From an uncultured Spartobacteria bacterium (lineage in GTDB: Bacteria; Verrucomicrobiota; Verrucomicrobiia; Chthoniobacterales; Chthoniobacteraceae), in assembly GCA_903901425.1 (NCBI GenBank), contig CAIURC010000042.1, positions 1 through 64,000 of the forward strand: a stretch of 64,000 nucleotides of DNA, in the 5' to 3' direction. Positions 52,989-61,392 of the stretch are shown one piece after another (within the stretch, counting starts at the first letter, position 1; each line of letters starts with the position of its first letter). The translations under genes and the position numbers were made by a program. The notes below the pieces were generated by a model. The model was not told the origin of the DNA. It was given only the letters and a program-made list of their open reading frames with translations, and searched no databases.

Positions 52989-53584
52989 AAACGCGCGCTG
53001 ACGCCCGCACAGGATTCAGTCTGGTGGAGTTGCTGGCGATCCTCGCCATGCTCGGCACGGCCACCGCCTGGCTGCTGCCCAGCGTGCCGGGCCTTCTGCA
53101 AAGCCAGGCCAGAAGATCCGCACTGGATCAGGTGTTTGCCTCACTCACCCTGGCACGTTCGATCGCGCTCAGCCGCAACCGGCCCGCGCTCTGGGCAGTT
53201 GCCCCAACCGGCGAAGGCTGGCCTTCAGACTACGCACTCCGGGCATTTGCCGTGTTCAGGGGAGAACAGACGGACCCCGGTGCGGCCCCCTTCTGGGTTC
53301 AGGAAACAACCTGGTACCGGCTGCCCGAAGGGGTTGTTTTTGACCCGGAGACGCCGGGTTCCTCCCCCCTCAACGGGTGGAGCGCGCCCAACCCGTTCAC
53401 CGGTCAGCCTCTGACCATTCATGGACTGCACTTTGAACCGGATGGATCGCTCAACACGGACTCGGAGACGCCTCTGGTCCGGCTCAACTCCTTCCGCCAA
53501 CCCCGCCGGGGAACCCGGACCGGCCTCTCGGACACCATCCAACTCCGGCCCTCCACGGGGATGGCCCGGCTCATTCCCCAGTGA
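52985..53584 (+). CDS. Pseudopilin-like protein, Verru_Chthon cassette protein D
   Basis: 199 residues from ATG 52985. Short basic leader, prepilin-peptidase site G|FSLVELLAILAMLG with Glu5, and a hydrophobic alpha-helix (about 10-33). Then comes a GspH-like soluble domain (ALDQVFASLTLARSIALSRNRPA; 'WYRLPEGVVFDPETPG'). Order and flanking genes match the Verrucomicrobia-specific cassette known from Verrucomicrobium and Chthoniobacter. It is translationally coupled to the GroEL-like gene. Function unknown; the family looks like minor pilins of a type II secretion or type IV pilus-like filament. Confidence 0.8.
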   Translation: MKTRADARTGFSLVELLAILAMLGTATAWLLPSVPGLLQSQARRSALDQVFASLTLARSIALSRNRPALWAVAPTGEGWPSDYALRAFAVFRGEQTDPGAAPFWVQETTWYRLPEGVVFDPETPGSSPLNGWSAPNPFTGQPLTIHGLHFEPDGSLNTDSETPLVRLNSFRQPRRGTRTGLSDTIQLRPSTGMARLIPQ

Positions 53585-53615
53585 CACGTTATGAAAAAAC
53601 GATCCGTTCCTGGAC

Positions 53616-54185
53616 ATGACAACGCGCCTCACCCAGAACCGCCCCGGGACAGCGCAGGGGTTTTCGCTCGCCGAGGTGCTGCTCTGCCTGGCCATTCTTC
53701 CGGTGGCGCTCTCGGGGCTTTTTTTTCTGCTGGGAATCTGTCTCGCCCAGAGCCGGGAAACGAGCCAGACCACCGAGGCCGTGCAACTTGCGCAGATGGT
53801 GCTGGCCTCACTCCGGTCCGACCCCTTCGACGCATCCCCCCTTTTTGCGGGGCCGGAGGTTGCCACGGTGGCCCTTGGCGGGCGCACCCCGGAAGATCCT
53901 CCGGTGGAACTCCATGCGTGGACCCAAACGCCGCTCCCCGCGGGAGTCGAATCTGCGACGCCCCCTCCGGTTCCCCTGATCCTGCGGCCCCGGGAAAACC
54001 CGGTGGAAGCCGATTACAGGATCCTGCTCCGTTTCCAACCCCGGGGACGAGGCGGCCCCTCCCCGGCAAAATCCTGCCGGGGCACTTTGGCGGGGATCCA
54101 GGTGGTGCATTGTTCCTCCGGGCGCACGGTATTCCAATCCAGCCAGTTCCTTGCCCGAAACCCGCCCCCGGCAATCGAGCCGTGA
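53616..54185 (+). CDS. Pseudopilin-like protein, Verru_Chthon cassette protein B
   Basis: 189 residues from ATG 53616. Leader ends in G|FSLAEVLLCLAILPVALS (Glu5 present), then a GspI-like pattern AVQLAQMVLASLRSDPF. A short beta domain follows, with proline-rich stretch PAGVESATPPPVPLILRP. Its stop overlaps the GTG start of the next gene. A second ATG at 53591 in another frame begins with a sequence almost identical to the start of cassette protein A (ATGAAAAAACGATCC); it does not lead into this protein. Confidence 0.78.
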   Translation: MTTRLTQNRPGTAQGFSLAEVLLCLAILPVALSGLFFLLGICLAQSRETSQTTEAVQLAQMVLASLRSDPFDASPLFAGPEVATVALGGRTPEDPPVELHAWTQTPLPAGVESATPPPVPLILRPRENPVEADYRILLRFQPRGRGGPSPAKSCRGTLAGIQVVHCSSGRTVFQSSQFLARNPPPAIEP

Positions 54186-54955
54186 ACCTGTTGCCTGCGG
54201 GATTCACGCTGGTGGAAACCCTCGTGGCCGTGGTTCTTACGCTGGTTCTGGCCGGGCTCATGACGCGCACGGTGTCCGACGCTTCGGCCCTCTGGAGACT
54301 TCACTCGGCGCGGTTGGACACTTTTTCCGAAGCGCGGGCCGCGCTGCAAAAGATTTCCAGGGACCTTGCCTCGGCGCAGGCGTTCCCGGAGGCCACCCGG
54401 GACATGGCGGTGCTCTGCATCCGGCCCCACCCCCAAAAGGCCGCAGATGCGCCACCGGGTCTGGAGTTTACGCTCCTCGCGCAGACGCCCGCTTCTGGTC
54501 AAAGCGACATCCGCGCCGTGGGTTACTTCTGCGCCTGGGATTCCACGCTCAACGGCCCGGTGCTGCGCAGACAAACCGCACCGGCCGCCGCGACCGCCGA
54601 GGCGCTGCGGAACCTGCGCCCGGAGGAGGCTCATTTTTTCCCGTGGAACCTCCTTCCTAGAGACGCTCCAAGCGAGGTCCTTGCGCAGTTCGCATGGGAT
54701 CTGAGGGTGCAAACCCCCGGCCCCACTGGTGCACCGGAACCAGCTGGCGGGCTGAGTTTCAACCGCGAGTTGCCCCGCTGGATTGAGATCCGGTTCAAGG
54801 CGGTGTCGCCGTCTGCCCTGAATTCCGTGGGGGCGTTTCCCCAGAATGCCCTCGCCTGGCAAACCGGACCGCTTGGCTGGGGCGGTTCCCCCCTCCAGAG
54901 GTTGCTCCTGAGACACACCCGCGAATTCGCAACCCGGATCCCGCTCGTCCCATGA
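54182..54955 (+). CDS. Pseudopilin-like protein, Verru_Chthon cassette protein C
   Basis: 257 residues from GTG 54182 (GTGA overlap with the previous stop). N-terminus PAG|FTLVETLVAVVLTLVLAG with Glu5. It is followed by a GspJ-like start ('SDASALWRLHSARLDTFSEARAALQKISRDLASAQAF') and a larger beta domain with FNRELPRWIEIRFKAVS near the end. The open frame upstream of the GTG belongs to the overlapping cassette B region and was discarded. Stop overlaps the start of protein A as ATGA. Confidence 0.78.
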   Translation: MNLLPAGFTLVETLVAVVLTLVLAGLMTRTVSDASALWRLHSARLDTFSEARAALQKISRDLASAQAFPEATRDMAVLCIRPHPQKAADAPPGLEFTLLAQTPASGQSDIRAVGYFCAWDSTLNGPVLRRQTAPAAATAEALRNLRPEEAHFFPWNLLPRDAPSEVLAQFAWDLRVQTPGPTGAPEPAGGLSFNRELPRWIEIRFKAVSPSALNSVGAFPQNALAWQTGPLGWGGSPLQRLLLRHTREFATRIPLVP

Positions 54956-57900
54956 AAAAAAGATCCAACCGGGGATTCTCGCTGGTCTGCTGCCTCCTGC
55001 TGCTGCTCCTGCTCTGTGCGGGAGTCACCGGTTTTCTCTCCAGCACCGGTCTCCACAGGTCCGCAGCTCGCCAGAGCCTTGCCAAATCGGTGGCACGCTC
55101 CGCTGCGGAATCCGCTGCAGCCCAGGCGGCAAGTCTGCTTGCCGAAAAAATCGCCGCCGCTCCCGATTCCGCCACCGGTTGGCAACGCATCCGGACGCCG
55201 GGCACCGAGGACTTTTATTTTGAGGGAACCGTCCTGCACCTCCATCCGCAGGCCTCTGGAGCCGGCCCGCTGGTACTGCCCCTTGTTTCGAGGCCCGACT
55301 CAAGCGGCGATCTTCTGGAAGAAATCCCGTCGTCATCGGGGGTCCAGTGCCTCGGCATGGAACCCTGGACATCCGCCAACAGCGTCAACCTCAACCGCCC
55401 CCTGTTCCGTGGGGACCAGCAGGGCTGGATCGGCTCGCCCGAGACCTCCGTCCAGAGACCGCACCCCTTCCGCGCCCGCTGGATTGAGCTCCGCAGCCCG
55501 CAGGGGGCACCGCCCCCACCGATCTCGGCCAGGTACGCGTTCTGGATGGAGGATGAAAGCTTCCGTCTCCACCTCAACCGGATCCAGCGCATGCCGGATG
55601 ACGGAACAGCAACGACCTTCAAGCCCCCGACCATGGAACGCGGTCCGGAACCGCACTCCCCGGGAATCGGCCCGGAGGAAATTCCGATGCTGGGACTTCT
55701 GGCCGGCATGCGCAGCATCCGACCGACCGACCGGGGTCCACTTGCCGTGGAACTTCTGACCCTCAGAAATGCGTTTCCCTCGGGAACAATCCCGGAGATC
55801 CGGTCCTTCAACTATGCACGATCTGGGCGGGACCAGGTTCTGGTCGGGGACGGGCTGCGTTTTTTGGGGACGCTCTCTTCCTCCGCACTCAACCTCTCCC
55901 GGCACGGCACCCAACGGGTGAACCTGAACGCGGCCCTCGGCTTGGAGGAAAAAGAGATGGACTGGACACTCTACGCTCCGCCAACCGCAGTGCTCCAGAG
56001 ACAGCATCGGAGGCTGGTTGAAACCATCCGGTTCCATGCGCCCCGGTTCGGCCAGAGGTTTTACCGGACGACGTCAGACCCGGACCGGGAATCGGTGACC
56101 TCGGCCCACCAGGAGGTGTACCTGAACAAAATTGCGGCGAACATTCAGGACCTGATCGACCCGGACCTCCAGCCCACGCTGGTGGATTCGGCGGGGCACA
56201 TTGTTCCGCCGGGGCGCCCTGAGGCGCCTCTGAACGCAGATGCCCCCGACGGCCACTGGGCGCAGGGCAAGGACAGCACGCCGTGCCTTCAGGAAGCCGT
56301 TGTGCGGCTCCGATCGGAAGCCAGCAACTCCCGCTACAAGCTCCGGGTTGACTACTATCTGGAATTCTGGAACCCGACCGACCGCGACATTTATGTTTGC
56401 GTCCAACCCAGCCTGAACGAACCGCATTCGGTCGGACCGGAGACATTTGTAAAAGTCTCCAATCAACCGGCATGGATCTCCACCCCATCCGGCACCCCGC
56501 TGCGGAGTACCCGTCCCGGGGGGCAGGCTCCGGTCCAATCTCCCGCCCGGGACATTGTGATTGACCTGTGCAGCGGGGTGTACGCCCAGGGAAAACCTGT
56601 CCCCGGGGGCGTCTGCTTCCGGGCAGGCCATGCCACGGTCATCACCACCGACCCGGATTATCTCAAGCCGCCGGAACAGAAAAAGCTCAGCCCCGGTTTT
56701 TCCGGGGGATACAATCTGGAGAACATCTACTTCTGCAGCAAACTCCTCAAAGGCACTCGGGAATACGAGGGGCCGATTGGCCCCCGGGGCACTGCGGGGA
56801 TAAAACCTGATTTCAGGGACAACACCGAGGATTACGACACGGAGGTGCTTCTGGGCAACCTCCGCGGCCTTCTGGACTCGCACCCGGCGGCGGTGGCCAT
56901 GGGCGGAGGCGCCAGGGTAACCCGGCCCGGGCAGTCCCGGGACGACTGGTACGGCGGGTCTCTGCTGGGAAACGGGATCACCCCGTCCCAGACGGGGGAC
57001 CCGCGCACCAACAATGAAGCGCTCCGTTACACCCGGTTTCTGCCCGGGGCATCGACCACACAGCCCGATCAGGGTCGGTACTTCAACACCGTGAGCGCCC
57101 CGCGGTTTAGCCTTGGCCATCCCAATGACACCCACACCAACCCTCACCTCCAGCACCCCTGGCCCGACCCTTACAAGGGCTGGAACCGGACCTCCACCGG
57201 CACCGCCAAGAACCCGCGGATCGCACCCGCCCGCGTCGCGAACGGCTGGACCGGTGCAGACGGGCGGTTCCGGACTGGAATCCCGTCCATTGGCCTGCTG
57301 GGAGACGTTTTTGATCCGGCAAGAAAATCCGGCACACGCGGGAGCCTTGGCATCGAAGGATCCAGGGGCGGAGGGCGCACCCTCCGGATCGGGCAACCCG
57401 ACGACCTTGTGCGGGGTTCTGAACCCCGTGCAGCCAGCCGCGAGTGGGCTGCATGGCGGATGGTGGACTTCTTTGCCACGCGCTCCCAGATCGAGTTGCC
57501 TGGTGTCCTCAACCTGAACGGGATTTCGCGCGACAACGGTTTTGCCCTCCGTGCCCTCTGCCATGGACTGAGCCTGAATCTTGAAGCACAGGCGTCACGG
57601 GCGCTCGAGCCGACGACCGGCCTCCGCCCCTTGGCCACCCAGCTGCCCCTCGACCACGCTGGCCCAGGACTCCACCGGATCATCCGGGACGCAATCGAAC
57701 TCCTGGGCAGCCGCGGTCCCTACACCGGATGCTTTCGGGAACGTGGCGAATGGTCGGAACTCCCTGCGTTTGCAGCCGACTCAGAAACCCTGTTTGAAGG
57801 CACTCGCACCAGCATCGTCTTTGATCATGCGCGGGAGGAACTTTTCAGGAGAACCGTTGAACTCCTCACCACCCGGGGCAACGTGTTCACGGTTTACTGT

Positions 57901-58125
57901 GTGGGACAGGCGATCGTTCCTCCCAAGAGCCCCACGGCCTCGATCCAGATTCTGGCTGAACACTGGCTGAAAACCACCTTTGCGCTGCTGCCCATGAAAG
58001 CGGACGGCTCCCCCTTTGGATTTGCGACCGAGGACTTTAACCCGGATTCCCCCGAATCGGTTGCTCGGAGGTTCACCGCTCCCGACTACTATGACATCCG
58101 AAGCCTTGCCCGATCCGAACCGTGA
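54952..58125 (+). CDS. Large Verru_Chthon cassette protein A (GspK-like N-terminus)
   Basis: 1057 residues. A short basic leader and GFSLVCCLLLLLLL resemble a prepilin signal, but position 5 after the cleavage site is Cys rather than Glu, as in the Glu5-lacking minor pseudopilin GspK. Then 'AARQSLAKSVARSAAESAAAQAA' (helix), and a very large soluble region with conserved-looking segments: SARYAFWMEDESFRLHLNRI, KLRVDYYLEFWNPTDRDIYV, GVLNLNGISRDNGFALRALC and FTVYCVGQAIVPPKSPTASI. Pilin-filament initiator or substrate-binding tip is a reasonable guess. Families of this name are found only in Verrucomicrobiota as far as I know. Confidence 0.82.
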   Translation: MKKRSNRGFSLVCCLLLLLLLCAGVTGFLSSTGLHRSAARQSLAKSVARSAAESAAAQAASLLAEKIAAAPDSATGWQRIRTPGTEDFYFEGTVLHLHPQASGAGPLVLPLVSRPDSSGDLLEEIPSSSGVQCLGMEPWTSANSVNLNRPLFRGDQQGWIGSPETSVQRPHPFRARWIELRSPQGAPPPPISARYAFWMEDESFRLHLNRIQRMPDDGTATTFKPPTMERGPEPHSPGIGPEEIPMLGLLAGMRSIRPTDRGPLAVELLTLRNAFPSGTIPEIRSFNYARSGRDQVLVGDGLRFLGTLSSSALNLSRHGTQRVNLNAALGLEEKEMDWTLYAPPTAVLQRQHRRLVETIRFHAPRFGQRFYRTTSDPDRESVTSAHQEVYLNKIAANIQDLIDPDLQPTLVDSAGHIVPPGRPEAPLNADAPDGHWAQGKDSTPCLQEAVVRLRSEASNSRYKLRVDYYLEFWNPTDRDIYVCVQPSLNEPHSVGPETFVKVSNQPAWISTPSGTPLRSTRPGGQAPVQSPARDIVIDLCSGVYAQGKPVPGGVCFRAGHATVITTDPDYLKPPEQKKLSPGFSGGYNLENIYFCSKLLKGTREYEGPIGPRGTAGIKPDFRDNTEDYDTEVLLGNLRGLLDSHPAAVAMGGGARVTRPGQSRDDWYGGSLLGNGITPSQTGDPRTNNEALRYTRFLPGASTTQPDQGRYFNTVSAPRFSLGHPNDTHTNPHLQHPWPDPYKGWNRTSTGTAKNPRIAPARVANGWTGADGRFRTGIPSIGLLGDVFDPARKSGTRGSLGIEGSRGGGRTLRIGQPDDLVRGSEPRAASREWAAWRMVDFFATRSQIELPGVLNLNGISRDNGFALRALCHGLSLNLEAQASRALEPTTGLRPLATQLPLDHAGPGLHRIIRDAIELLGSRGPYTGCFRERGEWSELPAFAADSETLFEGTRTSIVFDHAREELFRRTVELLTTRGNVFTVYCVGQAIVPPKSPTASIQILAEHWLKTTFALLPMKADGSPFGFATEDFNPDSPESVARRFTAPDYYDIRSLARSEP

Positions 58126-58189
58126 ACGGACCGCTCTTCCGAATCCCGCATGCACCAGCGAGAAAAGGCCCTCCAGAACACGACTCGGA

Positions 58190-58951
58190 ATGGGGCACCG
58201 CGTTTTTTATGGAGCCTGGCTCTGGGTTGCCGGAGGTCTAGTTTTGCCTGCAGAACCCACCCACCCCCGAACAGCACCGGAGTCCGCCGCCTATGTCCGA
58301 CTCTGGAACTTCAATCCTCCAGAGGGCCAGTCCCTGATGCTCTCCGAAGACCAGAGCACTGCCCCCCCGCTCTTGGAGACTCCTGCCAACTGGGTCTCTG
58401 CCGGGTACGTCCCCGTAGCGCCCGGGAGCCACAGGCTCCGGCTTGAATCCGCCCCCGAGGACGAGGAACCGCTCCTGCGCTGCGTTCTGCGCGTTGCGGG
58501 GGGGAATTTTGTCACTCTGCTGGTGGTCTGGCCGGGCGGAACCCCGGAAGTCCGACTTCTGGATGAAACCCCACCGGATGCGCCCCTGACCTCGGGAGTG
58601 TTGACAGTGCGCCACTTTATTCCGGGCGCAGCGATCTGGATCCAAGGCCCTGGGTTCCCTCAACCCAGGGCGATCCACCACCCGAACCACCAGACTTTTC
58701 CGGATCTTGTCCGGGGACTGATCCCTCTGAGGCTCAAGGCCGGGATCCCCGGCCTTGCCCGGAGTGAATGGACCCTTCAGGCGGACTTCAGCCATTGCGC
58801 TTCACAGACGCTCCTGTTGGTGTTGGATCCCTATGGTCGGTTCCGGCCGCGGTTGGTGCCCTCGGGGCAATGTGAAATTCAACCCGAGGAACCCGAAGAT
58901 CCTGCTGGGGAACGGGCACAGAAGCTTCCGGAAAATCTTGCACCCAAATGA
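58190..58951 (+). CDS. Secreted protein of unknown function downstream of the pseudopilin cassette
   Basis: 253 residues from ATG 58190. N-terminal export signal (VFYGAWLWVAGGLVLPAEP). The rest reads as two beta-sandwich-like halves: 'AAYVRLWNFNPPEGQSLML' to 'CVLRVAGGNFVTLLVVWPGG', and 'GVLTVRHFIPGAAIWIQGPG' to 'LLLVLDPYGRFRPRLVPSG'. The tail is acidic, with PEEPEDPAGE. Somewhat like DUF4397-type surface domains, but I do not recognise the family. It follows cassette protein A by 65 bp on the same strand, so it may be a partner of that system. Confidence 0.65.
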   Translation: MGHRVFYGAWLWVAGGLVLPAEPTHPRTAPESAAYVRLWNFNPPEGQSLMLSEDQSTAPPLLETPANWVSAGYVPVAPGSHRLRLESAPEDEEPLLRCVLRVAGGNFVTLLVVWPGGTPEVRLLDETPPDAPLTSGVLTVRHFIPGAAIWIQGPGFPQPRAIHHPNHQTFPDLVRGLIPLRLKAGIPGLARSEWTLQADFSHCASQTLLLVLDPYGRFRPRLVPSGQCEIQPEEPEDPAGERAQKLPENLAPK

Positions 58952-58999
58952 TTTCGCTTTCGGGATGGCGATTCGCCTGAAGCCGTTCTAAAAGCTGGG

Positions 59000-60841
59000 A
59001 TGGAAAAGAAACTCTTCTCGGAACTGGGCTTGTCGCCGGAACTCCTCAAGGCGATCGCACGCATCGGTTTCGAACAGGCTTCCCCAATCCAAACCGCTGC
59101 AATTCCCGCAATCTTGAGCGGCGCGGACGTGGTCGGGCAAAGCCAAACCGGTTCCGGAAAAACCGCCGCTTTCGCAATCCCCGCCATTGAACGGACCAAT
59201 GCCGGCATCAAGGCCGTGCAAACCCTGATTCTGTGCCCGACGCGCGAACTTGCGGTCCAGGTAGCTGAGGAAGTCGCGAAACTCTCACTCTTCAAACGCG
59301 GAGTTCGCGAACTGCCGATCTACGGCGGACAGTCCTATGAGCGCCAGTTCCGTGGTTTGGAAGCTGGCACCCAGATTGTCATCGGAACCCCGGGCAGGAT
59401 TATGGACCATCTTGAGCGGGGCTCGCTCCGACTCGACCAACTGCAGACGGTGATCCTCGACGAGGCAGACCGGATGCTGGACATGGGATTCATCGAAGAC
59501 ATCGAGCACATCCTCAAGCAGGCCCCTTCAAATCGCCAAACTGTCCTTTTCTCGGCCACGCTGCCGCCTCCGATCCAGAACCTGATCCGCACATTCACAA
59601 AGGATGCCGTCAACATCCGGATTGCCGCGGAAACAATGACTGTGCCCGCGATCGACCAGACCTACTACGAGGTGGACCGCCGCTCCAAGGTGGAGGTTCT
59701 CTGCAGGCTCATCGACCTCCACGACATCCGCTACGCCATTGTATTCTGCGCCACCAAAATGATGGTGGACGACGTCGTCGAACACCTTCAGGCCCGCGGC
59801 TACTCTGCGGACAAACTCCACGGCGACATCGCCCAATCGGCCAGGGAACGCGTGGTTGCAAAATTCAGGAAACGCAGCTTCGAGTTTCTCGTCGCCACGG
59901 ATGTGGCCGCCCGCGGTCTGGACATCGACGACATTGAGGTCGTCTTCAACTACGACCTTCCCCACGATGGTGAGGACTACGTCCACCGCATCGGCAGAAC
60001 GGGACGCGCGGGACGCGCCGGGCGTGCCATCACATTTGTCGCCGGCCGCGAAATCTACAAACTTCAGAACATCCAGCGGTTCACGAAGTCGAGGATCCGC
60101 CGGGAACCGGTGCCTTCGGCGGATGCCGTGGAGGAAAAACGCTCGCAACTCTTCTTTGACAAGCTGAGGTCCACCCTCGAGGCGGGCGACTACCGGAGGC
60201 ACGATGCCTCTGTGGATCTCCTGCTTGAAGCGGGCCATTCCCCAACAGAAATCGCATCCGCGCTCATCCATCTCGCCACTCAGGACTCGGCTCGTGTCCA
60301 AGAACCCGCTCCCACCCGGGCGAAGCCTAGCGCGCGCGGTCCGTTGCAGGCGTCTGGCCCTGCCGCCTCCAGGGAGGAGTTTGAACGGACGGCGCCCAAT
60401 CCTTCGCGACCCAAGCGGCCCTCCGAAGACCGGCCAAACTTCACACGCGAAAACACCGAGTTTGACACCCGGCAGAATCCCTCTGCTCCATCCGCGCCCC
60501 ACAAAACCAAGCGTCCCCGGCCGGAATCTCCGCGCGAAGAGAGGCGTCCGGATGGGTTTGAACCTCGAAACAAATTCCGCTCAGAATCCAAAGAACGGGG
60601 AATGCACCGACTGCGGTTCAACATAGGCCGGCAGCACGAAGTCTCGCCTGGAGATTTGGTGGGCGTGATTGCCGGGGTGACCCGGATTCCGAAGGAACAT
60701 ATCGGCGCCATCCGCCTTCAAGACCGCTCGAGTGTTGTGGATGTCTCTGAGGAAGTCTCGGCGCTGGTGTTGAAAAAACTCAACAAGATCAAGTTCAAGG
60801 GACACCGGCTTCTGGTCTCTCCGATGGACGCCGCGGACTAA
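59000..60841 (+). CDS. DEAD-box RNA helicase with DbpA/CsdA-type RNA-binding domain
   Basis: 613 residues. Q motif and motif I (GFEQASPIQTAAIP, GQSQTGSGKTAAF), Ia PTRELAVQV, II LDEADRMLDMGF, III SATLP, V ATDVAARGLDI and VI HRIGRTGRAGR are all present. A basic, proline/arginine-rich linker (about 430-530) leads to a C-terminal DbpA-type RNA-binding domain (LRFNIGRQHEVSPGDLVGVI, KEHIGAIRLQDRSSVVDV). It is a DeaD/CsdA-like helicase for ribosome assembly or cold-shock RNA remodelling. Apparently monocistronic, with a new transcript start likely in the 48-bp gap. Confidence 0.93.
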   Translation: MEKKLFSELGLSPELLKAIARIGFEQASPIQTAAIPAILSGADVVGQSQTGSGKTAAFAIPAIERTNAGIKAVQTLILCPTRELAVQVAEEVAKLSLFKRGVRELPIYGGQSYERQFRGLEAGTQIVIGTPGRIMDHLERGSLRLDQLQTVILDEADRMLDMGFIEDIEHILKQAPSNRQTVLFSATLPPPIQNLIRTFTKDAVNIRIAAETMTVPAIDQTYYEVDRRSKVEVLCRLIDLHDIRYAIVFCATKMMVDDVVEHLQARGYSADKLHGDIAQSARERVVAKFRKRSFEFLVATDVAARGLDIDDIEVVFNYDLPHDGEDYVHRIGRTGRAGRAGRAITFVAGREIYKLQNIQRFTKSRIRREPVPSADAVEEKRSQLFFDKLRSTLEAGDYRRHDASVDLLLEAGHSPTEIASALIHLATQDSARVQEPAPTRAKPSARGPLQASGPAASREEFERTAPNPSRPKRPSEDRPNFTRENTEFDTRQNPSAPSAPHKTKRPRPESPREERRPDGFEPRNKFRSESKERGMHRLRFNIGRQHEVSPGDLVGVIAGVTRIPKEHIGAIRLQDRSSVVDVSEEVSALVLKKLNKIKFKGHRLLVSPMDAAD

Positions 60842-60892
60842 CCCGTTTGCGGCACTTGATCGCGGGTTGCATCCCCTGCTAGTAAACGGCGC

Positions 60893-61387
60893 ATGCCGGA
60901 TCCACACTCTCCTGGTCTCACGCGTGACGAAATCCGCGCCTTGGCACTTGGCGTGATCCAGCGGGCCCGTTTCCCTCAACTTGCAACCGTGGACGGCGAC
61001 CAACCCCGGGTCCGCCCGGTTTCGCCTGTGAAGGTTGAAGGATTCACCGTCTATGTCGCGAACCTGAGGCGGTACGGAAAGACCCGCGAAATAGCCGCAA
61101 ACCCAAAGGTTGAACTCAATTACCTCGACGACCGGCACGACCAAGTCCGGATCACGGGCTGTGCCGAGGTGGTCACCGACCCTGATCTGCTGAGCTCCAT
61201 CTGGAACTCGAACCCGCTTCTGAGAAAGTACCTCGGCTCCCCCGATAACCCGGACCTCGTCATCTACCGGATCCGCCCAGTCCGGGTCCGGTTTATGCGG
61301 GAATGGGCGATTGACTATCATGAGATCCCCCCGGAACTCTTCAACCCATCCACCGCAGCAGGGTCTGTTGCACCTTCCGGAGTCTGA
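60893..61387 (+). CDS. Pyridoxamine 5'-phosphate oxidase-family protein
   Basis: 164 residues. Split-barrel flavin-binding fold: FPQLATVDGDQPRVRPVSPVKVEGFTVY, KTREIAANPKVELNYLDDRH, VRITGCAEVV, then DLVIYRIRPVRVRFMREW. Family members bind FMN or F420 and act on small redox substrates; the true PdxH signature is absent, so vitamin B6 synthesis is not implied. The next gene starts six bases after its stop. Confidence 0.85.
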   Translation: MPDPHSPGLTRDEIRALALGVIQRARFPQLATVDGDQPRVRPVSPVKVEGFTVYVANLRRYGKTREIAANPKVELNYLDDRHDQVRITGCAEVVTDPDLLSSIWNSNPLLRKYLGSPDNPDLVIYRIRPVRVRFMREWAIDYHEIPPELFNPSTAAGSVAPSGV

Positions 61388-61392
61388 TCGCC

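Noticed and set aside
53591-54181. Extended N-terminus for cassette protein C from ATG 53591
   Set aside because: That extension overlaps all of cassette protein B in another frame, has no pilin features, and the GTG at 54182 directly precedes a perfect prepilin signal.
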